A stretch of DNA of 64,000 nt from Actinomadura syzygii (GCF_008085905.1 NZ_VSFF01000001.1:682001-746000); one strand, 5' to 3'. Counted from the first letter of the stretch, positions 41,619 to 50,755 are shown. A program made the numbers and translations. Notes: generated from the sequence alone by a model not told the origin.

Positions 41619-42862
41619 CTGCCCGGCTCCCTGCTCGTCGGATAGGGGATCACCGCGACCGTGACGTTGTCGTGCCCGCCCGCGTCGAGCGCCGCCCGCA
41701 GCAGCCGCCGCGCCGCCCCCGCCGGGCCGTCCGCGCCTGCGGCGAAGGCGACGGCCGCGAGCGCGGACGGTTCCGGCAGGTGGTTCCACAGGCCGTCGCT
41801 GCACAGCATGACCAGGCCGGGGACGGCCGGGCGGAACGCCGTCACCCGCGCCTCGACCGCGCCCGCGTCGGCGCCGAGCCACGCCGTCAGGACGTGCGCC
41901 CGCCGGTCCGCCCACGCCGCCGCCTCGCTCAGCTCGCCGCTGTCGACCATCCGCGCGGCCCAGGAGTCGTCCCGCGTCAGCAGGGACGAGCCGCCGGGGG
42001 CCAGCCAGTAGGCGCGGCTGTCGCCGACCCAGCCGACCGTGACGCCCGCCCGGTCGACGACGGCGGAGACGAACGTGCAGGCGGGGGCCTCGTCCGGGTT
42101 CTGCGACGGGGCGAGGCTCGTGACGACCTCGGCGGCCCGCTCGGCGGCGGCGCGGGTGGCGTCCCGCGCGTCCACGCCGACGGAGACGCGCCCCGACAGG
42201 ACGGCCGCCGCCGCGTCCGCCGCGCGCCTGGACGCCTCGTCCGAGCCGGGCGCCGTCGCGACCCCGTCGCACACCACGCCGCACGCCCCGGCGGGCAGCG
42301 CCGCCAGCGCGACGGCGTCCTCGTTGCGACGCCGCCTCAGCCCACGATCACTGACGGCCGCACCGAGGAACCCGAGGTCGATCTCGAAGTGGCCGCGTCC
42401 CTCGCGGGCCGACGACGGCCGCCGAAGCCCGCACTGCTCGCAGTACCCGTCCGCCCCGATGACCCCGCCCCCGCAGTCCGCGCACTCGGCGATGACAGGC
42501 AGATCAGCCCGAGTGTCCACCACCGCGGCCACAGGCCGCCCCGGCCGTGCCACCTGCCCAGGCGGGGCGGCGGGTGGGACGGGCGCCGGCGCGGTGGGCG
42601 CGGGGTGGGCCGCGTTCGGCCACGGTGGCGCGGGGCTGGTCGGGGCGGGGCTGGTCGGGGCGGGGTGCTCCGCGCGGGTTCGCGTTGGTGCGTCCGTGAG
42701 CGTCGGAGCGGGGCGGGTGGTGCGGGGGGCTCCCGGCTGGGCCTGGGGGTGGGGGGACGGTGGGGCGGGGCGGCCGCATTGCTCGCAGAAGCGGTCGTCG
42801 CGGCGGACGGGCTGGCCGCAGCCATGGCAGGGCCCGGCGTGGGTGTACTGGTCCGCGTCCAT
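41615..42862 (-). CDS. PP2C-family serine/threonine phosphatase with zinc ribbons
   Basis: Protein of 415 residues. Zinc-ribbon Cys pairs are near residues 12-29 (CHGCG, CEQCG) and near 128-145 (CADCGGG, CEQCG), separated by a Pro/Ala-rich linker. The PP2C domain is from about 160: AVSDRGLRRRRNEDAV, GVVCDGVATAPG, VGWVGDSRAYWL, LVMLCSDGLWNHL and GGHDNVTVAVI. Metal-binding Asp residues are all present. It sits between the kinase and VWA genes, so reversal of PknG-type phosphorylation is the obvious role. The start is 3 nt after the kinase stop. Confidence 0.9.
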   Translation of the reverse strand: MDADQYTHAGPCHGCGQPVRRDDRFCEQCGRPAPPSPHPQAQPGAPRTTRPAPTLTDAPTRTRAEHPAPTSPAPTSPAPPWPNAAHPAPTAPAPVPPAAPPGQVARPGRPVAAVVDTRADLPVIAECADCGGGVIGADGYCEQCGLRRPSSAREGRGHFEIDLGFLGAAVSDRGLRRRRNEDAVALAALPAGACGVVCDGVATAPGSDEASRRAADAAAAVLSGRVSVGVDARDATRAAAERAAEVVTSLAPSQNPDEAPACTFVSAVVDRAGVTVGWVGDSRAYWLAPGGSSLLTRDDSWAARMVDSGELSEAAAWADRRAHVLTAWLGADAGAVEARVTAFRPAVPGLVMLCSDGLWNHLPEPSALAAVAFAAGADGPAGAARRLLRAALDAGGHDNVTVAVIPYPTSREPGR

Positions 42863-42864
42863 CG

Positions 42865-45285
42865 TCAGAACAGCGTCCTCGGGCGGACGGCGTTGGCGCG
42901 CTTGACCATCGCGTGCCTGTGTCCGGCGTCGTCGGCGAAGCGCGCGAGCGTGCGGTAGGTCGCCTCCAGCCGCACGCGGAGCGGGTCCTCGCGCATCTCG
43001 GTGCCGAGGATTTGGCTACGGAACCCGGCGGGCGTGGTGCGTCCGGTCAGGACGAAGGCGAGCGCGGCCTCCAGCACCTCCGCCTCGAACGCCGCCGCCC
43101 GCTCGATGCCGAGCCGGAGGGACGCGAGCCGCCGTCCCGCCTCGACCAGGGACGCGGCGTCCAGCTCCGTCGGCCCCCGGCCGCGCACGGCGGCGGCGAC
43201 GGACGCGAGCTGCGCCGCCAGGTAGTTGCTCGAAATGCGCGGGACGGAGTCGAGCACGTGCTCGGCGGCCAGCCGGTCGCGGGCCGCCAGCCGGGCCCTG
43301 GCCAGCCCGAACGCGGCGCTCACATGGGTCGGGTCGGTGCGCCAGACCGTCTCGTAGAACCGTTCCGCGCGGGTCAGGTCGCCGAGCGTCTCGTGGCAGA
43401 ACGCGAGCGCCAGCTTGGGTGCCTGCTCGCCGGGCGCGAGGTCGTACAGGTCGTTGAAGACGGCCGCCGCCTCCCGGCCGCGCCCGCCCGCGAGGGCGCG
43501 GACGCCGCGGTACCAGTCGACGCGCCAGTCGTCCGGGTCCTCGGCGGCGAGCTCTTCGAGGAGGCGGTGCGCGCCGTCCAGGTCGCCGAGCTCGATCCGG
43601 ACCCGGACCAGCGCGACCCGCACCTCCCGGGACGCGACCGGCGCCGCGCTCAGCGCCGCCGCGAGGTCGCCCGGGTCGCGGGCGGTGAGCCCGGCGAGGA
43701 ACGCGGCGGCCGGGTCGGACCCGTGGACCAGCGGGACGGGCAGCGCCGCCGCCGCTGCCGCCGGGGACAGCGGCACGAGGATCGGCGGGGCCGCGGCGCC
43801 GGGCCGCGCGCCGTCCGCGCCCAGGCCCTCGACGATCTCCGCGCCCGCGGTGTGCTGCTCCGGCCCGAACAGCGGGGACGGCGCGGGCCGCGGATGCCCG
43901 TCCTCGGCCGACAGCACCTCGCGCAGCACGCCCGTGAGCTGCTCCGCCATCTCCGCCGCGCTCTGGAACCGGCGGGCCGGGTCGGGATGCGTGGCGCGGC
44001 GCAGCAGCCGGTGGTAGGACTCGTGCCGCTGGAACAGCGGCACCTCCTCGCGGGGCGGCAGGCTGCGCAGGTGGCGTCCGGTGTAGCCGCGGAACGGGAA
44101 GCTGAGCACGGCGAGCGTCCGGCCGACCGTGTAGAGGTCGGACGTGACCGACGGGCCCTGCGAGCTGATCTCGGGGGCCTGGTAGCCGGGCGTGCCGAAG
44201 ATCGGGCTGTCCACGTCGAACGCGCGGCGGACGCCGCCGAGGTCGATCAGCTTGAGCTGCTCCTCCGACTGGATCGCGTTGTCCGGCTTGAAGTCGCAGT
44301 ACAGCAGGCCGACGCCGTGCAGGTAGCCGAGCGCGCTCAGCACTTCGAGGCCGTAGGCGATCACCTGGCCGAGCGGCAGCGCCGCCGTGTCGCCGTGGTC
44401 GCGGCGGACGCTCAGCAGGATGTCCTTGAGGGACCGTCCGCCGACGTACTCCATCACGATGTAGCCGGAGCCGCCGTGCTGCACGAAGTTGTAGATCTTG
44501 ACGATGTTGGGGTGCTCGACCTCCGCCAGGAACGCCCGCTCGGCGGTGGACGCGGCCATCGCGTCGGCGTCCCCGAGGTCGAGCAGGCCCTTGAGGACGA
44601 CCCACCGGTCGCTGACGTTGTGGTCGCGGGCCAGGTACACCCAGCCGAGCCCGCCGTGCGCGAGGCAGCCGAGCACCTCGTACTGCCCGCCGATCAGCTC
44701 GCCGTGGTGGAGCTTCGGCGTGAACGAGAACGGGTGCCCGCAGTTCGCGCAGAACCCCTCGGTGCGGCCCGGCCGCCCGTCCCGGCTGCGGCCGACCCTC
44801 TCGTCGCAGCTGCTGCAGAAGCGCCGGTTCTCCGGCACCTCCGGCTTCTCCATGACCGCCGACGCCGGGTCGCGGGCCGGGACCGGCGGGACGTCGACCA
44901 GCCCGGCGCCGAGCATCCCGCGCCGCCCGGACCCGCTGGAGCCGCTGGAGCTCCGGCTGCCGCCGCGCGACGCCGTCCGTCCGGAGCCGAGGCCCCGCGA
45001 GCCGCCTGAGGACGCCGCCGACCCGGCCGAGGCGACGCTCGGGCCGCTCCGTCCGCTGGAGCCGTCCGGGCTGCCGGACGGTTGCCTGGTCGTCGGCGGC
45101 GCCACCGGCGTCCGCGTCGTGACCGGAGCGGGCGTCACCGGCTGGACGGCGGGTCCGGCGGGCTGGGCAGACGCGGCGGAAGGGGCTGCCGGGGCCGCCG
45201 GGGTCGGTGGGGCCATGCCGCAGGTGTCGCAGAAGCCGTCCGGCTCGACCTCGCCGGTGCAGCCGGGCTGGGCGCATCGGTTCAT
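42865..45285 (-). CDS. pknG: PknG-type serine/threonine protein kinase
   Basis: Soluble kinase of 806 residues. A zinc ribbon (Cys4, 9, 19, 22) and a Ser/Gly linker (70-125) precede a rubredoxin-like metal site (Cys157, 160, 179, 182). The kinase domain covers about 200-455, with glycine loop CLAHGGLGWVYLA, ATP lysine in VVLKG (232), YCDFKPDN in place of HRDLKPEN (Asp331), DLG for DFG (348-350) and GTPGYQAPE. TPR repeats fill the C-terminus. Rubredoxin-kinase-TPR order is the PknG hallmark. PknG controls the TCA/glutamate node through FHA proteins. ATG overlaps the previous stop as ATGA. Confidence 0.93.
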   Translation of the reverse strand: MNRCAQPGCTGEVEPDGFCDTCGMAPPTPAAPAAPSAASAQPAGPAVQPVTPAPVTTRTPVAPPTTRQPSGSPDGSSGRSGPSVASAGSAASSGGSRGLGSGRTASRGGSRSSSGSSGSGRRGMLGAGLVDVPPVPARDPASAVMEKPEVPENRRFCSSCDERVGRSRDGRPGRTEGFCANCGHPFSFTPKLHHGELIGGQYEVLGCLAHGGLGWVYLARDHNVSDRWVVLKGLLDLGDADAMAASTAERAFLAEVEHPNIVKIYNFVQHGGSGYIVMEYVGGRSLKDILLSVRRDHGDTAALPLGQVIAYGLEVLSALGYLHGVGLLYCDFKPDNAIQSEEQLKLIDLGGVRRAFDVDSPIFGTPGYQAPEISSQGPSVTSDLYTVGRTLAVLSFPFRGYTGRHLRSLPPREEVPLFQRHESYHRLLRRATHPDPARRFQSAAEMAEQLTGVLREVLSAEDGHPRPAPSPLFGPEQHTAGAEIVEGLGADGARPGAAAPPILVPLSPAAAAAALPVPLVHGSDPAAAFLAGLTARDPGDLAAALSAAPVASREVRVALVRVRIELGDLDGAHRLLEELAAEDPDDWRVDWYRGVRALAGGRGREAAAVFNDLYDLAPGEQAPKLALAFCHETLGDLTRAERFYETVWRTDPTHVSAAFGLARARLAARDRLAAEHVLDSVPRISSNYLAAQLASVAAAVRGRGPTELDAASLVEAGRRLASLRLGIERAAAFEAEVLEAALAFVLTGRTTPAGFRSQILGTEMREDPLRVRLEATYRTLARFADDAGHRHAMVKRANAVRPRTLF

Positions 45286-46496
45286 CGCCGGGTCCCCGTC
45301 TCGCTCTCGCACGCCCGCAGCGCCCGCTGGAACTCGGCGAGCACCGTCGTCGCCCGCCGCAGGTCGCAGGGCGCCGTCCACAGCACGTCCCGCGCCTCCC
45401 CGTACAGCTCGGTGAGGTGCTCGTCCTCGACGACGCCGAGCCGGGCGGCCTTGGCCCGGTACGCCTCCAGGCGGCCGCGCAGCTCGCCGCGCCGGTCCAG
45501 CAGGCCCGCACTCAGACGCAGGTCTCCGCGCGCCCGTTCCAGCGCGTCGTCCGTCGCCCGCTCCAGCTCGGCGAACCGTCCGGCCATCTCGACCCAGCGG
45601 CCCGCCTCGCGCAGCCGCTCCAGCGCGGCGAGCCGGTCGCGGAGCCCGCGGCCGAGCCCGTGCGACGGCGCGGGCAGGTTCGGCGACTCGATCTTGCTGA
45701 GCGCGGTGCGGTGCGCCTCGTGCGCGCGCCGCTCCGTCGCCTCGATCTCCTCGATGGACGCGGTGACCCGCGCGACGAGCCCCTCGTAGTCGTCGCGCAT
45801 GCGGGCGACCCCGGCCAGCTCGTCGCCGAGGGAGGTGAGGATCGTGCGGACGCGGTCGAGCCGGGTCGTGTCCGGGGCGCCGTTCCGGACGAGCGACAGC
45901 GGGTCGGTGCGGATGAGGCGGCCGAGCGCGGTCAGCTCGCGTCCGACCCGGTCCAGCTCGGGGTGGCGGGTGCCGTCCAGGGAGTGCGCGAGGCGGGCCG
46001 TGCCGCGCCAGCACTCCTCGGCCTTCTCCAGCGGGAGCAGCAGGGCCGTCCAGGCGGCGTCGGCGGCGGCGATCTCGCCGGCGACGAACGTGTACGCCTC
46101 CGACATCAGCGCGACCGCCTCCTCCAGCGTGACCCGGCGTTCGTGCGGGCCGAGGAGGGTGCGGTCCTGGAGGGGGATCTCGCCGTCGGGCAGCTCCACC
46201 GACAGCCCGGACAGCATCCCGGACAGCTCGACCAGCGTCGCCGCGTCCGGCCGCGGGTTCCGGTCGCGCAGCTCCCGGGCCGTTTCGAGGACGCGCTGGT
46301 AGGCGTCGAACAGCGCCCACAGGGACGTCATCCGCGTCTTCGCGTCGTCCCAGCGGCGCCACGTCTCGCCGGTCAGCCGGGCGCCCTCCAGCAGGCGGCT
46401 GCCCTCGTGGCCGTCGAGGTCGAGGAGGGAGGCGGAGATCCGGTCGCGTTCGGCGCGGAGCGTCCGCAGGGCATGGTCGACGCCCTCCCGGCTCAT
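45282..46496 (-). CDS. coiled-coil protein heading the pknG operon
   Basis: Protein of 404 residues, almost wholly helical and rich in Arg, Glu, Leu and Ala: HALRTLRAERDRISASLLDLDGHE, ARVTASIEEIEATERRAHEA and RLAALERLREAGRWVEMAGRFAELE. No membrane segment, Cys cluster or catalytic motif is seen. It overlaps the pknG-type start by 4 nt, so it is made together with the kinase and may be its scaffold or substrate. I chose ATG at 46496, where homologue-like sequence begins; a start up to 135 nt earlier is possible. I do not recognise a family. Confidence 0.65.
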   Translation of the reverse strand: MSREGVDHALRTLRAERDRISASLLDLDGHEGSRLLEGARLTGETWRRWDDAKTRMTSLWALFDAYQRVLETARELRDRNPRPDAATLVELSGMLSGLSVELPDGEIPLQDRTLLGPHERRVTLEEAVALMSEAYTFVAGEIAAADAAWTALLLPLEKAEECWRGTARLAHSLDGTRHPELDRVGRELTALGRLIRTDPLSLVRNGAPDTTRLDRVRTILTSLGDELAGVARMRDDYEGLVARVTASIEEIEATERRAHEAHRTALSKIESPNLPAPSHGLGRGLRDRLAALERLREAGRWVEMAGRFAELERATDDALERARGDLRLSAGLLDRRGELRGRLEAYRAKAARLGVVEDEHLTELYGEARDVLWTAPCDLRRATTVLAEFQRALRACESETGTRR

Positions 46497-46910
46497 GGGC
46501 GCGGTGGGCCCGGCCCCGCTATGGTCCAACGTCAGCCCCGCGTTCGCTCTCCTACGGACCCCCTGAGCATGCCCGGTACGGCGGTCTGGGAGCACGGACC
46601 GGTCCACTATCGGGCGTACGCTCTCATACAAGTGTGATCCGTGACACCGAACCAGACAAGCACCATTCTGTACCGATGATCGCGGATCTCGATCTCATCG
46701 CGATCGAATGGCCGCGCCCGGCTCCCCGCCGCCCCGATTCGGACGGCCGACCGGCTGCCTGGGGCCGACCCGCGGCCGCTCCGGAGGCCGACCCGTACCC
46801 TGTGCTCCGGGAACCTCGTTTTCCGTGGTGACGTTACGACATTCGAGCACGTCTTTCGAGAGGAGTGGTGAGTCCGCGGTGTCGGACCCCAGTGATAGAC
46901 CCGGTGCCCC
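46497..46910. other. 414-bp divergent intergenic region (pknG operon / CorC-type gene)
   Basis: Contains the promoter regions for both directions. The middle (46600-46710) is less GC-rich. An inverted repeat GATCGCG / CGCGATC with a 14-nt centre lies at 46678-46705. A 65-codon open frame from 46634 has no family match or ribosome site and I do not call it. Confidence 0.45.
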
Positions 46911-48491
46911 ATGCTGAGCGCGACGCTCGGAGTGCTCGCGGTGATCGTCCTCACCGCCGCCACCGGATACTTCGTCGCCCAGGAGTTCGCGTACGTCGCC
47001 GCCGACCGGGCGACGCTCGAACAGGCCGCCGCGCGGGGCGACACGTCCGCCCGGCGGGCCGTGAAGGTCATCGGACGCCTGTCGTTCATGCTGTCGGGCG
47101 CGCAGCTCGGCATCACGATGACGACGCTGGTCGTCGGGTTCATCGCCAAGCCCGCCCTCGCCGAGCTGATCCGTCCGCTGCTGGACGTCCTCGGCGTCCC
47201 CGAGGGCGCGACCGGGGCGATCGCGCTGGCCTCCGGGTTCGTGCTGGCCACGCTCATCCAGATGCTGCTGGGCGAGCTGTTCCCGAAGAACCTCGCGCTC
47301 GCGCGGGCCGAGGCGCTGGCCCGCGCGCTGGCCGCGTCCACCCTCTTCTACCTGACGGTCGCCGGGCCGGTGATCCGGCTGTTCGACCGCTCCGCCGAGC
47401 GGCTGCTGCGCGCGGTCGGCGTCGAGCCCGTCGAGGAGCTGCACGGCGGCGCGACGCTTGAGGAACTGGGCGACATCATCGGCAAGTCGCGCGGCTCGGG
47501 GCACCTGCCCGCCGACCTGTCCGGGCTGCTGGAGCGGGCCGTGTCCTTCGGCGACCTCCGCGCGGACGAGGTCATGGTGCCGCGCCCCCAGGTCCGGACC
47601 CTGCCGGGCACCGCGCCCGTCGCCGACCTCGTCGCGCTGATCCGCGAGACGGGGCACAGCGCCTACCCGGTGTACGGGCAGGAGGTCGACGACGTCGTCG
47701 GCGTCGCGGGCGTCCGCGAGGTGGCCGACGACGCGCTCGACCCGGCCACCCCGATCCGGACGGTCGCGCGGCCCGCGCTGTTCGTGCCCGGCAGCCAGCC
47801 GCTGTACGGGGTCATCGAGCGGATGCGCGACTCCGGCGAGGAGTTCGCCTGCGTCGTGGACGAGTACGGCGGCCTCGCCGGGATCCTCACCTTCGAGGAC
47901 GTCGCCGAAGAGCTGGTCGGGGAGATCGCCGACGAGACCGACGAGCGCGAGGACGCCCCGACGTCCGGCCCGGACGGCTCGTGGCTCGTCGACGCGGGCA
48001 TGCGCATCGACGAGGTCGCCCGGCTCACCGGGCTCGACCTCCCGGACGACGGCCCCTACGACACGCTCGGCGGCCTCGTCATGGCCGAGCTGCGACGCCT
48101 GCCGTCCGCCGGAGACCGCCTGACGGTCCAACCGGACGGCGGCCCGCCGGTCGAACTGGAGGTCGTCAGCGTGGCCCGACGGGTCGCCGAGAAGATCCGC
48201 ATAATCCGAACCGTCCCCACCACCCAGCCCCCCGACCAGCCCCGAGCGTCCCGGCAGGCCGAAGAGGCCGGACAATCCGGGACGGCCGAGCGGGCAGGGG
48301 ACGCCGCAGCGACCAAGCGGGCCGGAGAGACCGAGCAGTCCGGAGCTGCCGAACAGGCTGGAACGGCTGAGCGGGCCGGGGAAATCACGCCGGTCGAGGT
48401 GTACGAACAGGCTTCGGAATCCGCGAATCCCGCGAGACACGGGGAATCCGGAGAGTCCGCGGAGTCTGAGGAGGCGTCGTGGACCTCCTGA
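46911..48491 (+). CDS. CNNM/CorC-type transporter protein with CBS domains (first of a pair)
   Basis: Protein of 526 residues. The N-terminal DUF21/CNNM membrane domain has about four helices (VIVLTAATGYFVAQEFAYVAADR, GAQLGITMTTLVVGFIAKPAL, LLGELFPKNLALARA). A CBS pair follows (DEVMVPRPQVRTLPG, SAYPVYGQEVDDVVGV, FACVVDEYGGLAGILTFEDVAEELVGEI). A CorC/HlyC domain closes the fold (WLVDAGMRIDEVARLTGLDLP). The last 80 residues are an Ala/Glu/Gly-rich tail. Homologues handle Mg2+ or Co2+ efflux or transport. It overlaps the next paralogue by 13 nt. Confidence 0.88.
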   Translation: MLSATLGVLAVIVLTAATGYFVAQEFAYVAADRATLEQAAARGDTSARRAVKVIGRLSFMLSGAQLGITMTTLVVGFIAKPALAELIRPLLDVLGVPEGATGAIALASGFVLATLIQMLLGELFPKNLALARAEALARALAASTLFYLTVAGPVIRLFDRSAERLLRAVGVEPVEELHGGATLEELGDIIGKSRGSGHLPADLSGLLERAVSFGDLRADEVMVPRPQVRTLPGTAPVADLVALIRETGHSAYPVYGQEVDDVVGVAGVREVADDALDPATPIRTVARPALFVPGSQPLYGVIERMRDSGEEFACVVDEYGGLAGILTFEDVAEELVGEIADETDEREDAPTSGPDGSWLVDAGMRIDEVARLTGLDLPDDGPYDTLGGLVMAELRRLPSAGDRLTVQPDGGPPVELEVVSVARRVAEKIRIIRTVPTTQPPDQPRASRQAEEAGQSGTAERAGDAAATKRAGETEQSGAAEQAGTAERAGEITPVEVYEQASESANPARHGESGESAESEEASWTS

Positions 48492-49495
48492 CGCCACTCG
48501 TCATCACCGTGCTTCTGCTGGCCGGGAACGGCTTCTTCGTCGCGGCCGAGTTCGCCTTGGTCGCGGCCGGACGTCCGCAACTCGAACGTGCCGCCGCGAA
48601 GGGCAGCCGTCCGGCCGTCGCCGCGCTCGCCGGGGTCCGGGAGCTGTCGCTGATGCTCGCGGGCGCCCAGTTCGGCATCACGATGTGCTCGCTCGGCCTC
48701 GCGATCGTCACCGAGCCCGCGTTCGAGCACCTCCTCGAACCGCCGCTGCACGCGCTCGGCGTCCCGGAGACGGGGTCGAAGGCCATCGCGCTCGGCTGCG
48801 CGCTGGCCGTGATCACGTTCCTGCACATGGTCGTCGGGGAGATGGCGCCGAAGTCGTGGGCGATCGCGCATCCCGAGCGGTCGGCGGTGATCCTCGCGCT
48901 GCCGTTCCGGGCGTTCGCGAAGGTGTCCCGGCCGATCCTGGCGGCGCTGAACGCGGTCACCAACGCGCTGCTGCGCCTCATCCGCGTCACGCCGAAGGAC
49001 GAGCTGGACGACCACACCGACCCGGCCCGGCTCAGCCACCTCGTCGGCGAATCCCGGCGGCTCGGCCTCATCGGGCGGCACGACCACGAGCTGCTGCGCC
49101 GGGCGATCTCCGCGCGGGAGGCCACGGTCGGACGGCTCGTCGTGCCCGCCACGTCCGTCACCACGATCGGCGCGGACGCGACCGCCGCGCAGATCCGGCG
49201 GACCGCCACCGCGAGCGGTCACAACCGCATGCTCGTCCGGGACGGGGACGGCTCCATGGCGGGGATCGTGCACGTCCGGGCCGCGATCACCGAGCCGGAC
49301 GGACGGCGGCGCGCCGGGGAGCTGGCCCACCCGGCGCCCGTCCTGACGGCGGAGACGACCGTCCTGGACGCGGTCAGCCGCATGCGCCGCGCCCGCGCCC
49401 AGCTCGCCGTCGTCAACGACGCGGACGGCGAGTTCGCCGGGATCGTGACGCTGGACGACGTCCTCGCCGAGCTACTGGCCACGAACCCGCACTGA
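48479..49495 (+). CDS. CNNM/CorC-type transporter protein with CBS domains (second of a pair)
   Basis: Protein of 338 residues, paralogous to its upstream neighbour: VITVLLLAGNGFFVAAEFALVAAGR, GAQFGITMCSLGLAIVTEPAF and VVGEMAPKSWAIAHPER form the CNNM membrane domain. A CBS pair follows (HNRMLVRDGDGSMAGIVHV, AQLAVVNDADGEFAGIVTLDDVLAELLA). It lacks the C-terminal CorC/HlyC domain that the first copy has. Tandem pairs, one long and one short, are standard in actinobacteria and suggest a heteromeric complex. The GTG start lies within the 3' end of the first gene, so translation is coupled. Confidence 0.88.
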   Translation: MDLLTPLVITVLLLAGNGFFVAAEFALVAAGRPQLERAAAKGSRPAVAALAGVRELSLMLAGAQFGITMCSLGLAIVTEPAFEHLLEPPLHALGVPETGSKAIALGCALAVITFLHMVVGEMAPKSWAIAHPERSAVILALPFRAFAKVSRPILAALNAVTNALLRLIRVTPKDELDDHTDPARLSHLVGESRRLGLIGRHDHELLRRAISAREATVGRLVVPATSVTTIGADATAAQIRRTATASGHNRMLVRDGDGSMAGIVHVRAAITEPDGRRRAGELAHPAPVLTAETTVLDAVSRMRRARAQLAVVNDADGEFAGIVTLDDVLAELLATNPH

Positions 49496-49508
49496 CAAAG
49501 CCCCCGTA

Positions 49509-49527
49509 CCTGCGATGACGCCGCAGG
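49509..49527. repeat. short hairpin before the CDF gene
   Basis: CCTGCG-ATGACGC-CGCAGG forms a 6-bp stem 14 nt after the CorC-type stop and 43 nt before the CDF start. It could be a weak terminator or an operator. Confidence 0.35.
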
Positions 49528-49569
49528 TGTCGAGGTGCTGCAACGCGATTTCAGGTTCATCGTGGACCT

Positions 49570-50697
49570 ATGAGCACAGACGGCCACAGACACGATCTTG
49601 CTCACCGCCACGATCACGGACTTGGGCACGACCGTGGTCATGGCCACGGCCACGGTCACGAGCCCGGCCATGGGCATGGCTCCGGTCGGGGACGTGCGGG
49701 GTGGGCTGCGTGGCGGGGGCGGGTTGTTCATGCCGTTCGGCCGCATTCGCATGAGGCGGGCGACAAGGTCGACTCCGAGATGGAGGCGAGCGCGCAGGGG
49801 ATGCGTGCCCTGTGGATCTCGCTCGCGGGCCTGGGCGCGACCACCGTCCTCCAGGCGGCGGTCGTGGCGTTCACCGGCTCGGTGGCGCTGCTCGGCGACA
49901 CGCTGCACAACGCGGCGGACGCGCTGACGGCCGTCCCGCTCGGCATCGCGTTCGTCCTCGGACGGCGTCCCCCGACCCGCCGCTACACCTACGGGTACGG
50001 GCGCGCCGAAGACCTGGCGGGCGTGATGATCGTCCTCGCGATCGCGGTCTCGGCGGTCGCGGCCGGGTTCGCGGCCGTGGAGCGGCTCGTCCATCCACAG
50101 CCTGTGGACCACGTCGCCGCCGTGGCGGGCGCCGCGCTGGTCGGGTTCGCGGGCAACGAGCTGGTCGCCCGCTACCGCATCCGCGTCGGCCGCCGGATCG
50201 GCTCCGCCGCCCTCGTCGCGGACGGCCTGCACGCCCGCACGGACGGGTTCGCCTCGCTCGCCGTCCTGATCGGCGCGGGCGGCGTCGCGCTGGGCCTGCC
50301 CTGGGCGGACCCGGTCGTCGGGCTGCTGATCACCGTCGCGATCCTGGCCGTCCTGCGGCAGACGGCCCGCGAGGTGTGGCGCCGCCTCATGGACGCCGTC
50401 GACCCGGCCCTGGTCGACCGCGCCGAGGCCGCGCTGAGCGCCACGCCCGGCGTCCTCGGCGTGGGGGACGTCCGGCTCCGCTGGATCGGGCACCGCCTCC
50501 GCGCCGAGTGCGCCGTCGTCGTGGACCCGGGCTCGACCGTCGTCCACGCCCACCGGGTCGCCGTGGACGCGGAGCACAGCCTGCTGCACGCGCTGCCCCG
50601 GCTGTCCGGCGCCGTCGTCCACCCGGATCCCGAGGCCCGCGACGGTGAAGATCATCACGCGGTCCTGGCCGGGCATCGCCGATCCCGGGACGTGTGA
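49570..50697 (+). CDS. cation diffusion facilitator with His-rich N-terminus
   Basis: Divalent-metal/proton antiporter of 375 residues. Residues 1-40 hold more than a dozen His (GHRHDLAHRHDHGLGHDRG and GHGHGHGHEPGHGHG). Six membrane helices follow. The transport-site motifs are LLGDTLHNAADALTAV in TM2 (HxxxD) and LVADGLHARTDGFASL in TM5 (HxxxD), the zinc-type arrangement. A C-terminal ferredoxin-like cytoplasmic domain is present (LGVGDVRLRWIGHRLRAECAVVVD). Likely exports Zn2+ or a similar metal, with the His tail as metal buffer. No ArsR or Zur gene is next to it. Confidence 0.9.
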   Translation: MSTDGHRHDLAHRHDHGLGHDRGHGHGHGHEPGHGHGSGRGRAGWAAWRGRVVHAVRPHSHEAGDKVDSEMEASAQGMRALWISLAGLGATTVLQAAVVAFTGSVALLGDTLHNAADALTAVPLGIAFVLGRRPPTRRYTYGYGRAEDLAGVMIVLAIAVSAVAAGFAAVERLVHPQPVDHVAAVAGAALVGFAGNELVARYRIRVGRRIGSAALVADGLHARTDGFASLAVLIGAGGVALGLPWADPVVGLLITVAILAVLRQTAREVWRRLMDAVDPALVDRAEAALSATPGVLGVGDVRLRWIGHRLRAECAVVVDPGSTVVHAHRVAVDAEHSLLHALPRLSGAVVHPDPEARDGEDHHAVLAGHRRSRDV

Positions 50698-50755
50698 GAC
50701 GTTAGTCCGGCGAAGAAGGGGAAATTAGGGCCCCGGGCGGACGATCTGGGACGGG

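Noticed and set aside
42760..45009. 750-codon plus-strand frame opposite the pknG-type gene
   Set aside because: Composition is Arg/Ala/Gly-rich without family motifs, while the opposite strand encodes an unmistakable kinase.
46634..46831. 65-codon plus-strand open frame upstream of the first CorC-type gene
   Set aside because: No ribosome site, no -10 box at leaderless distance and no familiar sequence. Possibly expressed, but unsupported.
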